From Flavobacterium pectinovorum (lineage in GTDB: Bacteria; Bacteroidota; Bacteroidia; Flavobacteriales; Flavobacteriaceae): DNA of 50,499 bases. Where the stretch lies: NCBI RefSeq assembly GCF_006438875.1, contig NZ_RCZH01000011.1:58190-108688 (forward strand), written 5' to 3'. Both the position numbers and the translations under genes were made by a program. Shown here piece after piece: positions 42,150-50,205 of the stretch; within the stretch, counting starts at the first letter, position 1; each line of letters opens with the position of its first letter. The notes under the pieces were generated by a model. It had not been told where the DNA came from and ran no database searches. It worked only from the letters and a program-made list of their open reading frames with translations.

Positions 42150-43403
42150 ATGGAAAGAGCAAAACTTATTGTTAAAAATTTCGGACCTCTAAAAGATATT
42201 AATATCGAAGTTAGAGAAATGGTTACTTTTATTGGTGCGCAGGCTTCTGGAAAGAGTACTTTGGCTAAGTTAATTTCTATATTAGAAGATGAAAATTTTA
42301 GAAGAAATAGTAAAATTACATTTGAAGAAGAGCTGAACAAGTATAATATGAAATCATTTCCCAATGATGGAACTATTATCACTTATTCCAAAGGAGATTA
42401 TAGTTTTACATTTAGAAATCACAAATATTCAAAGACAAATCCTAGAGAGTTAATTAAAGAACAATTTGTAGATTTTTTAAAAAATAGTAAGTCCAATAAA
42501 GAAAAAAATGACGAATTCAAAAATCTTCTTAAACATGATTTGGTATCTAATTGGGAAAATCAATTTACTCCACAAATAGTTAACGATATTTTTAAAAAAT
42601 TAAATGCTTATTTCAATAATGGTACTAAACCATATGAAATTTCAATAGTAGATTTTTTTCTCCATTATGAAAATATATTAACAGAATATGGAATAAATAT
42701 TAAATTTGATTCATTATATATTCCTTCTGAAAGAAATTTCCTTCACTTAATTGTCGAAAATACCTTAGGATTGATTAATAATAATATTCAAATTCCAAAA
42801 CATCTTTTAGAGATTGGACAAGAATACGAAAAAGCAATTCATACAATAAAAGAATTACCATTAACTATTATTAATAAAAAATTCAAATATAAAAGAGAAG
42901 GAAAAACATCTTATATATATCATAATGAAAATGAAAAAGTAGATTTATTAGAGTCTGCTTCGGGATTACAATCTATTATTCCAATTTTGCTTTTAGTAGA
43001 GTATTCAAAATCATTGAAGGAAAAATATAATTTTAATTTTGTTGTTGAAGAACCTGAATTAAATTTATACCCAAAAGCACAGCATGAATTGATAAAATAC
43101 TTAGTTAAAAATTGTTTATTTGATAGAAAAAATTTAATTCTTACAACTCATAGTCCTTTTGTTTTAGCTTCTATAAATAATTTATTACTAGCTTATGATA
43201 AAGGTCAGAAACATCCAAAAGAAGCAAATAAAATCATTAAAAAAGAATCTTGGTTAAATCCTAAAAGCTTCATTGCTTATGAGTTGAAAAATGGAAAAGC
43301 AAAAAAAATAATGAATGATAAGTTAGGGCAGATTGCGGAAAACATGATTGACTCCGTTTCTGATACTTTTGCAGATGAATTTGATAAACTTTTAGATTTA
43401 TGA
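42150..43403 (+). CDS. ABC/OLD-like ATPase of a two-gene putative defence module
   Basis: A 417-residue SMC/RecF/OLD-type ATPase. The N-terminus LIVKNFGPLKDINIEV leads into Walker A GAQASGKST (29-37). After a helical insert (about 50-240) come the signature-like ASGLQS (270-275), Walker B NFVVEEPELNLYP (296-308, E300/E301) and the H-loop TTHSPFVL (332-339, H334). This arrangement resembles AAA_15/AAA_21 ATPases of phage-defence systems such as OLD, PtuA and AriA, but it lacks a Toprim domain and is shorter than OLD. The gene is markedly more AT-rich than lysS, suggesting transfer. Its stop overlaps the next start by 4 bp (ATGA), so translation is coupled. A function in defence is inference. 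Confidence 0.85.
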   Translation: MERAKLIVKNFGPLKDINIEVREMVTFIGAQASGKSTLAKLISILEDENFRRNSKITFEEELNKYNMKSFPNDGTIITYSKGDYSFTFRNHKYSKTNPRELIKEQFVDFLKNSKSNKEKNDEFKNLLKHDLVSNWENQFTPQIVNDIFKKLNAYFNNGTKPYEISIVDFFLHYENILTEYGINIKFDSLYIPSERNFLHLIVENTLGLINNNIQIPKHLLEIGQEYEKAIHTIKELPLTIINKKFKYKREGKTSYIYHNENEKVDLLESASGLQSIIPILLLVEYSKSLKEKYNFNFVVEEPELNLYPKAQHELIKYLVKNCLFDRKNLILTTHSPFVLASINNLLLAYDKGQKHPKEANKIIKKESWLNPKSFIAYELKNGKAKKIMNDKLGQIAENMIDSVSDTFADEFDKLLDL

Positions 43404-43927
43404 GTTTTGAAGAATTATTAGCACATTTTCCTGATTTAGAAAAAGATGTTTGCTACAAAACATTAGAAAATTCGGTTTACTATCTTGAAGAAATTAAAGA
43501 CTCTACAGTTCAATTAAAAACTGAAGAAGAATACTGGAATCTCTGTTTGGAAAATGAAAATCTAAAAGAAATTTTGTTTCTAGAAAACGAGTATTCAATC
43601 ATGAAAAATGAAGATTCAAAAAAGTGTGATTGGGTAATATTCGGAAACAATAATATTCATTTTATTGAATCAAAAGATGTTAAACCAAGAAATAGAAGAA
43701 AAGAAAGAATTGATGCAATTAAACAATTGATCGCAACGATTGAATTCTATAAATCTAAAGTTGATTTAGATTCAATTACAATTTTCTCTCAAATATGTTT
43801 TCAATCCAAATCAAAAACAATTAAAGCTGGGGATCAGGCACGAAAAGTGCTATTTAAGCAATATAACTCAGAATTTTCAGAAGGTAATCTTATTAAATTT
43901 GAAAACCCAAAACCCGACAGGTTTTAA
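43400..43927 (+). CDS. Putative PD-(D/E)XK nuclease partner of the ATPase
   Basis: A 175-residue protein not matching a family I can name. The centre shows a convincing PD-(D/E)XK core: D77 in KCDWVIF, then a strand with E90-S-K92 (IHFIESKD), followed by a basic segment (PRNRRKER) and a helix with Q109 (IDAIKQLIATIEFYKSK). That D-X12-E-X-K spacing, with a following helix carrying Gln, is common in restriction-like nucleases. E63 in the upstream helix could complete the site. It is coupled to the ATPase by a 4-bp overlap. Its last codons and stop lie inside a palindrome, giving the tail ENPKPDRF, which may not be the original C-terminus. Confidence 0.75.
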   Translation: MSFEELLAHFPDLEKDVCYKTLENSVYYLEEIKDSTVQLKTEEEYWNLCLENENLKEILFLENEYSIMKNEDSKKCDWVIFGNNNIHFIESKDVKPRNRRKERIDAIKQLIATIEFYKSKVDLDSITIFSQICFQSKSKTIKAGDQARKVLFKQYNSEFSEGNLIKFENPKPDRF

Positions 43928-43950
43928 AAACCTGTCGGGTTTTGGGTTTT
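43902..43950. terminator. Long palindrome ending two convergent genes
   Basis: AAAACCCAAAACCCGACAGG (43902-43921) and its exact inverse (43931-43950) form 20-bp perfect arms with a 9-nt loop, rich in T on both strands. The nuclease stop (43925-43927) is in the loop region and the convergent lipoprotein stop (43949-43951) at its other edge. CCCGACAGGTTTT palindromes are, to my knowledge, frequent in Flavobacterium. It likely acts as a bidirectional terminator. Confidence 0.85.
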
Positions 43951-44548
43951 AAAACGAATATTTCTCCAACTTCTTCCCATCAATATCCAAAACCTTTGCG
44001 TCATCTCTTGAAGCTTCCTCTTTGACAACTTCCTGAACAGATGGATTTGACGGATATTTTCCGTTTTTCAGTTTTAAAAGATGGAATTTTCCTCCACTTA
44101 CAGCTATTAAATCGTAAAATTTATCTGATAATGAAGTTGTAATATAAATCGGAAAATCAGTTACGGTGAAAGAATTGATTAAACTTCCGTCGTTATTCAG
44201 GATATATCCCGAACAACCTCCGCTTCCGCAGAAATAAGAATTCGAGAAACCTACAAAATATTCGTTCTTTTTATCATTATTCAAATCGAAAGCGCTATAA
44301 TAAAAAAATCGATCTTCTTTTGTCATAGCCGGTAAATCTTTCTTTAGCAAAACCAAAAGCTGCTTTCTAATTAATTCTACTGCTTTATCATCTTTTGGAG
44401 CAACATCGCTAAGATCTGCTGTTCCTGAAACTGTTTTAGATATTGTATCGGTTACAATTGTTTTAACGATATTTTCTTTTACTGTTTCTTTCTTCTGACA
44501 TGAATACATTGCCAATATTGCCAATGCCACTAAAATTTTATTTTTCAT
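43949..44548 (-). CDS. Lipoprotein of unknown function
   Basis: A 199-residue lipoprotein with C17 in the lipobox (AMYSCQKK). The mature protein has a Thr/Lys/Val-rich linker (about 20-55), then a segment with EDRFFYYSAFDLNNDKKNEY (around residues 80-100; DLNNDKKNEYFVG resembles an EF-hand/FG-GAP-like D-x-N-x-D-x-x-x-E loop) and the Gly/Cys-rich CGSGGCSGYILNNDGSLINS. The loop suggests calcium binding, which is inference. No enzymatic motif. It converges on the ATPase-nuclease unit. Confidence 0.72.
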   Translation of the reverse strand: MKNKILVALAILAMYSCQKKETVKENIVKTIVTDTISKTVSGTADLSDVAPKDDKAVELIRKQLLVLLKKDLPAMTKEDRFFYYSAFDLNNDKKNEYFVGFSNSYFCGSGGCSGYILNNDGSLINSFTVTDFPIYITTSLSDKFYDLIAVSGGKFHLLKLKNGKYPSNPSVQEVVKEEASRDDAKVLDIDGKKLEKYSF

Positions 44549-44601
44549 AGTTTCTATTTTTTAAGTTTGTGTACTAAACCTATCGCGTTTTCCAATTCAA
44601 T

Positions 44602-45627
44602 TTAAGCCAACAAAGCGGCTTTATTCTCAATATCATTTTGAGCCAATAAGGACTTTATATTATTGAATGTGACTAAAGCGATTTGCGTTAAAGCTTCATT
44701 GGTAAAAAATGCCTGATGTGCTGTTACCAAAACATTTGGAAAACTCATTAAACGCTGAATTGCATCATCCTGAATAATATCATCTGAAAGATCTCTAAAA
44801 AATAGTTTTTCTTCTTGTTCGTAAACATCGATTCCCAGGTATCCAATTTTACCTTCTTTAAGGCCTTCAATAACAGAAGCTGTTTCAATCAATCCGCCTC
44901 GACTTGTATTGATAATCATCACGCTGTCTTTCATCAAAGCAATTGACTTTTTATTGATTACATGTTTGGTTTGATCGTTTAGCGGACAATGCAGCGATAC
45001 AATATCACTCGATTTGAAGATTTCTTCCAGTGAAACAAATTTTACTCCGTCTTTTTCCATTTCTGCATTCGTTACAATATCATACGCCAAAACTTTGCAT
45101 CCAAAACCTAAAGCGATTTTGGCAAAAGCTTTTCCAATATTTCCCGTTCCAATGATTCCGATTGTTTTTCCGAATAAATCGAAACCTAATAATCCGTTTA
45201 AAGAAAAATTCTGTTCCCTAACTCTGTTATAAGCTTTATGCGTTTTTCGATTTAAGGTCAAAATCATTGCCATCGCATGTTCTGCAACTGCCTGAGGGGA
45301 ATATGCAGGAACACGACAGACTTTTAAATTATACTTTTTTGCCGCTTCCAGATCGACATTGTTAAAACCTGCACAACGCAAAGCAATAATTTTAACTCCC
45401 TTTTCTGCCAATTGTTTTATAACAGTTTCATTGACAATATCGTTTACAAAAACACAAACAATTGAAGCATTTTCGATCAAAATAACGGTTTGCGAATTTA
45501 GTTGTGTTTCAAAAAAATCTAATTCAAAACCAAAGTCCATATTATATTTATTAAAGAAAGTTTTGTCATAAGGTTGGGTCGAAAAAAGGGCGATTTTATT
45601 ACTATTTGATGTAGTCGATAAACTCAT
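44602..45627 (-). CDS. ldhA: D-lactate dehydrogenase (2-hydroxyacid dehydrogenase)
   Basis: NAD-dependent enzyme that interconverts pyruvate and D-lactate. The 341-residue protein has the Rossmann motif GTGNIGKAFAKIALGFG (160-176) and the catalytic triad R243 (NTSRGGL), E272 (DVYEQEE) and H304 (TAHQAFFT), with the same spacing as E. coli LdhA (R235, E264, H296). The DVYEQEEKLFF segment matches LdhA in style. It is probably monocistronic. No partner suggests another 2-hydroxyacid substrate. Confidence 0.9.
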   Translation of the reverse strand: MSLSTTSNSNKIALFSTQPYDKTFFNKYNMDFGFELDFFETQLNSQTVILIENASIVCVFVNDIVNETVIKQLAEKGVKIIALRCAGFNNVDLEAAKKYNLKVCRVPAYSPQAVAEHAMAMILTLNRKTHKAYNRVREQNFSLNGLLGFDLFGKTIGIIGTGNIGKAFAKIALGFGCKVLAYDIVTNAEMEKDGVKFVSLEEIFKSSDIVSLHCPLNDQTKHVINKKSIALMKDSVMIINTSRGGLIETASVIEGLKEGKIGYLGIDVYEQEEKLFFRDLSDDIIQDDAIQRLMSFPNVLVTAHQAFFTNEALTQIALVTFNNIKSLLAQNDIENKAALLA

Positions 45628-45702
45628 AATATTATTTATTTGATTCTTAAGTAATGGTTTTACTAAGTTAAGTAATTAAATCTGAAGTAAATTTCTGATC
45701 AT

Positions 45703-45731
45703 AAAAAAAGAGCTTCTGCTAAAGCTCTTTT
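45703..45731 (-). terminator. Terminator after DUF4274-like gene
   Basis: AAAAGAGCTT (45706-45715) and AAGCTCTTTT (45722-45731) pair around CTGCTA. On the minus strand the stem is followed by a T-run (complement of 45703-45709). It lies 16 bp past the stop at 45747. Confidence 0.85.
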
Positions 45732-45746
45732 ATCAAAATAGTTTTT

Positions 45747-46670
45747 TTAATCTCTAAATTTCAAATGATCTGTACTGAAAAGTAACCCAATCCCACTGTA
45801 AGGATCTTTTTTCAAATCATAAAAATTGTTTACTCCTTCCAAATCTTTATACAAATCATATAGTATCGAAGATTCCTGAAATCCATCTATTGTATGGTTT
45901 ATAATAGTATCAGATAAACAAGTTAGTTCTTTTGTAGCATTTGTAACACCTATATTATTCCCTGTTTCCCAATCCCAAATAATCCAATCCCAACGATGCT
46001 TTTTGTGCACACAATCCATCCATAAATACGAAAGGTTTTTGATTTTTATTTTTCCTAATTCTTTCTCTTTCCAAAACTCAACACTTTCAATTATCGCTTT
46101 GATTGCATCTTCAGGTTCCTTGTAAAGGAAATCAGGATTTGAGATTTGAATAATCTTTGTAGCGTCTTCAATTTTGGTGTTAATTGTTTTTAATTCCTTT
46201 TCGTTCGGTTTTCTTAAAAAAGCGAATTCAATGTCCTGACGTTCAAAAACATTTCCTGGTGATTTCAACAACATTTCTGAAGGAATACATTTTGTATTAG
46301 AATATTCGTCAAGAAACTCTTCCTCTGGATCAAATGAAAAATTTTCACTTTCATAAAAACCGGAAACATATCGCTGCTCAATTTCTTTTATTAACTGATA
46401 AGTTTCATAATTTATATCTTCTTTTATTTCATCCTCATTTTTAAACCTGCAAAAATAATCCGGCTGCAACATCCAATACAAACATAGAGCTGTTCCTTTG
46501 TCAAGATTTTTTTGTTTGATAATCCATTCAAAAGGTTCAAGTCCGTCATCATAATTCCAATGCTGAACAAATTGATGCAATTCGAGAGCTGTTAATTTTT
46601 GATACGACATCTCGTTATTTACTGCTTTAAGAACACGGTTTTTACTTTTCTTATTGAATAATTCTTCCAT
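45747..46670 (-). CDS. DUF4274-domain-containing protein
   Basis: A 307-residue protein whose N-terminal part I read as DUF4274: LTALELHQFVQHWNYDDGLE (27-46), PFEWIIKQKNLDKGTALCLY (47-66), then WMLQPDYF. The C-terminal two thirds (about 95-307) are rich in charged and aromatic residues and not recognised. It contains HKKHRWDWIIWDWETGNNIG (about 226-245), unusually rich in Trp. Proteins of this kind often belong to immunity or adaptor families near polymorphic toxins, but no toxin is visible here. No signal peptide. The start is a single ATG at 46670; 232 bp upstream to the Spy-like gene hold nothing I can name. Confidence 0.6.
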   Translation of the reverse strand: MEELFNKKSKNRVLKAVNNEMSYQKLTALELHQFVQHWNYDDGLEPFEWIIKQKNLDKGTALCLYWMLQPDYFCRFKNEDEIKEDINYETYQLIKEIEQRYVSGFYESENFSFDPEEEFLDEYSNTKCIPSEMLLKSPGNVFERQDIEFAFLRKPNEKELKTINTKIEDATKIIQISNPDFLYKEPEDAIKAIIESVEFWKEKELGKIKIKNLSYLWMDCVHKKHRWDWIIWDWETGNNIGVTNATKELTCLSDTIINHTIDGFQESSILYDLYKDLEGVNNFYDLKKDPYSGIGLLFSTDHLKFRD

Positions 46671-46902
46671 TTTATCTTCTAATGCTTGACTTTATATTCT
46701 AAACAAATTTAAAAACCAATTCTTACAAAAACACTACAAATAGTGAAAAAGCTCTTAAATTATTAGCTAGAAAGCTCTATATCAAATAATTCGGCTCCTT
46801 TTTTATTTTTAATTTGTTAAATAATCTATAATTCTGATTATCAGATTAAACCTATTGAATTTGAAAAAGTCTAATTCTTATAACAATTAAAAAACTTACA
46901 TC

Positions 46903-47343
46903 ATGAAAAAATTATTTATTGCAGCTTTGTTATTCATCGGAATAGCGAGTTTTGCACAAGAAACAGATCAAAAGCCAACTCAGGAACAAAGAGAAAAATT
47001 AACTCCGGAACAACGCTCTGAGAAACAATTAAAAAAACTTACCTCTGAGTTAAATTTAGATGCAAATCAACAAGCGCAGGTTAAACAACTTCTTGCCGAC
47101 CGAAATGCTAAAGCAGAAAAATTTAAAGAAGCTCGTAAAGCCAAAAAAGACAGCGATGTAAAACCTACTGCAGCTGAAAAAGAAGCTTTCAAAAAAGAGG
47201 TAATGGCTGAAAGAGATGCAAACGATGCTAAAATGAAAGCGATCTTAAATGCGGACCAATACACAAAATGGAAAGCAATTCAAGAAGAAAACAAAGACAA
47301 GGCAAGAGAAAAAATGAAAGAATACAAAAAAGAAAACAACTAA
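46903..47343 (+). CDS. Spy/CpxP-like periplasmic helical protein
   Basis: A 146-residue protein with a signal peptide (MKKLFIAALLFIGIASFAQ). The mature part is all-helical and highly charged, with LT-x-EQR repeats (KLTPEQRSEKQLKKLTSEL near 32-50) and LNADQYTKWKAIQEENK near the end. This matches Spy/CpxP-like LTxxQ proteins and the related Bacteroidota DUF4890 group, which bind unfolded proteins or metals in the periplasm. The role is inferred from fold class only. It stands alone, converging on hemL. Confidence 0.75.
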   Translation: MKKLFIAALLFIGIASFAQETDQKPTQEQREKLTPEQRSEKQLKKLTSELNLDANQQAQVKQLLADRNAKAEKFKEARKAKKDSDVKPTAAEKEAFKKEVMAERDANDAKMKAILNADQYTKWKAIQEENKDKAREKMKEYKKENN

Positions 47344-47352
47344 TTCTTGTAT

Positions 47353-47386
47353 AAAAAAAAGAGGCTCAATTTTGAGCCTCTTTTTT
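47353..47386. terminator. Bidirectional terminator (Spy-like gene / hemL)
   Basis: AAAAAAGAGGCTCAA and TTGAGCCTCTTTTTT form perfect arms, with A/T runs on both sides, between the convergent stops at 47343 and 47392. Confidence 0.92.
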
Positions 47387-47391
47387 GTTTT

Positions 47392-48678
47392 TTAGAATGT
47401 CTTTGAAACCTTATCAATTGCATTTATCGTGAAATCTAAATCTTCGTATGTTAATGCATCTGTAATAAACCAGGTTTCATATGCCGATGGCGCAATATAA
47501 ATACCTTCATTTAACAAACCGTGGAAAAATTTTTTAAACGTTTCGTTATCTCCTTTTGCAGCCGTTTGAAAATCAACAACCGGATTTGCATCAAAATGTA
47601 CAGAAATCATAGAACCTACTCTATTGATGGTAAAAATAACATTATTTGCTTTTAAAACCCTATCTATTCCAGCTTCTAAATATGCCGTTTTTTCGTCTAA
47701 ACGGGTAAAAATTGCACGATCATTATCAAGAGATTGCAACATTGCTAATCCCGCAGCCATTGCCAACGGATTTCCAGATAATGTTCCAGCTTGATAAACA
47801 GGACCAAGCGGTGCAAGATAATTCATGATTTCGGCACGGGCAGCAAAAGCTCCAACCGGCAAACCTCCACCAATTACTTTTCCGAAAGTAACAATATCAG
47901 CATTGACATTAAACAATTCCTGAACTCCACCACGAGCCAAACGAAAACCGGTCATTACCTCATCAAAAATTAGCAAAATTCCGTTTGCAGTACACAAATC
48001 TCTTAAACCTTGCAAGAAACCTTCTTGAGGCGGAATACATCCCATGTTTCCTGCAACTGGTTCGATAATTATAGCTGCGATTTCGTTTTTATTAGCTTCA
48101 ATTAAAGTCTTTACATTCTCTAAATCATTGTATTTTGCCAACAAAGTATCTTTTGCAGTTCCTTCTGTAACTCCGGGACTATTTGGAGATCCAAAAGTTA
48201 CGGCTCCACTTCCGGCCTGAATCAAAAATGAATCTGAATGTCCGTGATAACAACCTGCAAATTTAATTATTTTATCTCTTTTTGTAAATCCACGAGCCAG
48301 ACGAATCGCACTCATACAAGCTTCTGTACCTGAATTTACAAATCTGATTTTATCAATGTTCGGAACCATAGAAACTGCCAAAGCTGCAATTTGAGTTTCC
48401 AATTCAGTTGGCATTCCAAATGAAGTTCCTAATTTTGCTTTTTCGATCACCGCATCAACAACAGGTTGATAAGCGTGACCCAAAACCATTGGTCCCCATG
48501 AGTTGATATAATCGATTAATTTATTTCCGTCTTCATCATACAAATAAGCACCTTTGGCACTTTTTACAAAAATAGGAGTTCCACCAACCGCTTTAAAGGC
48601 TCTAACTGGTGAATTTACGCCTCCCGGAATTACTTTTTCTGCTTCAGCAAAAAGCTGACTACTTCTTTTATATATCAT
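47392..48678 (-). CDS. hemL: Glutamate-1-semialdehyde 2,1-aminomutase
   Basis: PLP enzyme making 5-aminolevulinate from glutamate-1-semialdehyde in the C5 tetrapyrrole route. The 428-residue protein has the family's SQLFAEAEKVIPGGVNSPVR start (7-26), FVNSGTEACMSAIRLARGFT (113-132), FDEVMTGFRLARGG (238-251, with D239 binding the pyridine nitrogen) and the PLP lysine K267 (TFGKVIGGGLPVG). All key residues are present. No other heme gene adjoins. Upstream, at 48684-48714, are TTTTAGATT repeat words. Confidence 0.96.
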   Translation of the reverse strand: MIYKRSSQLFAEAEKVIPGGVNSPVRAFKAVGGTPIFVKSAKGAYLYDEDGNKLIDYINSWGPMVLGHAYQPVVDAVIEKAKLGTSFGMPTELETQIAALAVSMVPNIDKIRFVNSGTEACMSAIRLARGFTKRDKIIKFAGCYHGHSDSFLIQAGSGAVTFGSPNSPGVTEGTAKDTLLAKYNDLENVKTLIEANKNEIAAIIIEPVAGNMGCIPPQEGFLQGLRDLCTANGILLIFDEVMTGFRLARGGVQELFNVNADIVTFGKVIGGGLPVGAFAARAEIMNYLAPLGPVYQAGTLSGNPLAMAAGLAMLQSLDNDRAIFTRLDEKTAYLEAGIDRVLKANNVIFTINRVGSMISVHFDANPVVDFQTAAKGDNETFKKFFHGLLNEGIYIAPSAYETWFITDALTYEDLDFTINAIDKVSKTF

Positions 48679-48755
48679 TAGTTATTTTAGATTTTTGAGT
48701 TCAAATTTTAGATTTATCAACTTAAACCTGTTATTAACTCATTAATTTTTTTTGT

Positions 48756-49265
48756 TCAATTTATTTTTTTCGCAGACATTGCATATCCATGATGTGTATC
48801 AAATTCTTCTCTCAAGATCCACTTATTTTCACATTTACTGCATTCCTGTATTTCTTCCTTTATAGTATCACAACCAGCGCTTTCCTCTAAAATTTTCTCT
48901 GTGAAAATTAACGTTTTTGGAGAACAAGTTAGTCCGGAATATTTTTCACATTCTTTTGGATTCCCACATTGTAAAGAGTTATCATAAAAATAAGCCTCTG
49001 CAAATTCAAAATATTCAATTGGATAGTAATTTGGAGAATCAAATGGAATATATTCCTTTGATGTAACATCGTTTACCTGCAACCATTTTTCAATATTTTG
49101 GTATTCAATCATTTTCCACAAACCACTACATTTTGAGCATTTGTAAATTAAAACTTTCACTTTTCCTTCTCTTAGAAAATAAGAATCTAATTCTGTTAGG
49201 TTTTCCTTTTCACAATTAAGTTCCAGATTAGATCTCTCAAAATTTTTACAATATTTATAGATCAT
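48756..49265 (-). CDS. Cys-rich protein with two zinc-ribbon-like halves
   Basis: A 169-residue cytoplasmic protein I do not recognise as a named family. Two similar motifs, IYKCSKCSGLWKMIEYQ (C43/C46) and IQECSKCENKWILREEF (C142/C145), suggest internal duplication. Further Cys at 6, 18, 100, 106, 114 and 132 could complete metal sites, with Cys at 6/18 pairing with the first CxxC and 114/132 with the second. Zinc binding is inferred from the spacing. No signal peptide. It may be co-transcribed with the glucosaminidase gene upstream (49 bp). Confidence 0.6.
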   Translation of the reverse strand: MIYKYCKNFERSNLELNCEKENLTELDSYFLREGKVKVLIYKCSKCSGLWKMIEYQNIEKWLQVNDVTSKEYIPFDSPNYYPIEYFEFAEAYFYDNSLQCGNPKECEKYSGLTCSPKTLIFTEKILEESAGCDTIKEEIQECSKCENKWILREEFDTHHGYAMSAKKIN

Positions 49266-49280
49266 TATTATTTTAAATTA

Positions 49281-49313
49281 AACTGAGAACTGCCACTGAA
49301 AACTGAGACTTAA
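49281..49313. repeat. Third copy of CTGAGACTG-type repeat words
   Basis: CTGAGAACTGCCACTGAAAA and ACTGAGACTTAAACT lie just past the glucosaminidase stop (49315). Similar words lie at 5430-5468 and 16085-16138, again immediately downstream of a minus-strand gene. No clear hairpin is visible in this copy. Confidence 0.4.
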
Positions 49314-49314
49314 A

Positions 49315-50205
49315 CTATTTCACTTTCAACTTCTGCCCAACAGAAAGCGCATTATCCGAAAGATTATTTTTCTGTTTTAAATCATCAACCAACACATTGA
49401 ATTTTTTTGAAATCGAATATAAAGTATCTCCTTTTTGAACTTCATATAAGGAAAGATCGTTTGAAGATGTATTTGAAGTCGAAATTGGAGTTGAACTTTT
49501 TGTCGCAACAGATTTCTCAAAAGGTTTGTAGTTTCTGCCCGTAACCTGACAATCATATTGATGCAGATTATAACGCTCGATATAACTTATTAATTTATCC
49601 GGATAATTAGGATCCGTTGCATAACCGCAAGCTCTTAATCCTTTTGCCCAAGCTTTATAATCATCTTTTTCATAAGTGAATAAACTTGCATATCTCTTTT
49701 TTCCAACCAAAAATAAAGCGTGATCTCGATACGATTCTGAAGCTTCTGTGTATTTTCGAAAACATTCCTGAGCCGAATCATCATCGTGACGAACGCTTTC
49801 GCCAAGCCAGTCATTATGACATTTTATCCCAAAATGATTATTTGCATCAATAGCCAAATCTCCCTTTCCGGCACCAGATTCCAGAATTCCCTGTGCCAAA
49901 ATAATACTTGCAGGAATACCATATTTCTGCATGTTTCCCATTGCAATATCTTTGAACTGTAAAATATAATTATTGACTAAATCGGTGGTTACAACTGTTT
50001 TTGAAGTAGACTGAATAACCTCAGTTGTATTATTTGTAGAAGGGTAATTTTTGCCAATTGGCTTAGAATAAGCTGGCTTTTTGGTTGTTGCCACTCTTGG
50101 CCTCTGTACTGCTGCTGCTTTCTTGGTTGTCGCAATAGTAGGTTTACTAGAGGAACAACTCACTAAAGTTGCCAGAATTAAGAATGTAATTATTTTTTTA
50201 ACCAT
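49315..50205 (-). CDS. Glucosaminidase lipoprotein with C-terminal LysM domain
   Basis: Cell-wall hydrolase that cleaves between N-acetylglucosamine and N-acetylmuramic acid. The 296-residue protein has a lipobox with C17 (LVSCSSS), a Thr/Lys/Pro linker (about 20-70), a FlgJ-like glucosaminidase domain with PASIILAQGILESGAGKGDL (about 98-117), NNHFGIKCHNDWLGESV and YRDHALFLVGKKRYASLF, and a C-terminal LysM (YEVQKGDTLYSISKKFNVLV, about 253-272). E109 in ILESGAG is the probable catalytic acid. LysM targets it to peptidoglycan. It overlaps by 8 bp the end of the ACC-deaminase-like gene upstream. Confidence 0.9.
   Translation of the reverse strand: MVKKIITFLILATLVSCSSSKPTIATTKKAAAVQRPRVATTKKPAYSKPIGKNYPSTNNTTEVIQSTSKTVVTTDLVNNYILQFKDIAMGNMQKYGIPASIILAQGILESGAGKGDLAIDANNHFGIKCHNDWLGESVRHDDDSAQECFRKYTEASESYRDHALFLVGKKRYASLFTYEKDDYKAWAKGLRACGYATDPNYPDKLISYIERYNLHQYDCQVTGRNYKPFEKSVATKSSTPISTSNTSSNDLSLYEVQKGDTLYSISKKFNVLVDDLKQKNNLSDNALSVGQKLKVK

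Noticed and set aside
42150..43403. ATPase as RecF or an SMC condensation protein
   Set aside because: It lacks the coiled-coil length of SMC and RecF-specific spacing, and it is coupled to a nuclease-like gene outside the usual dnaA-dnaN-recF context.
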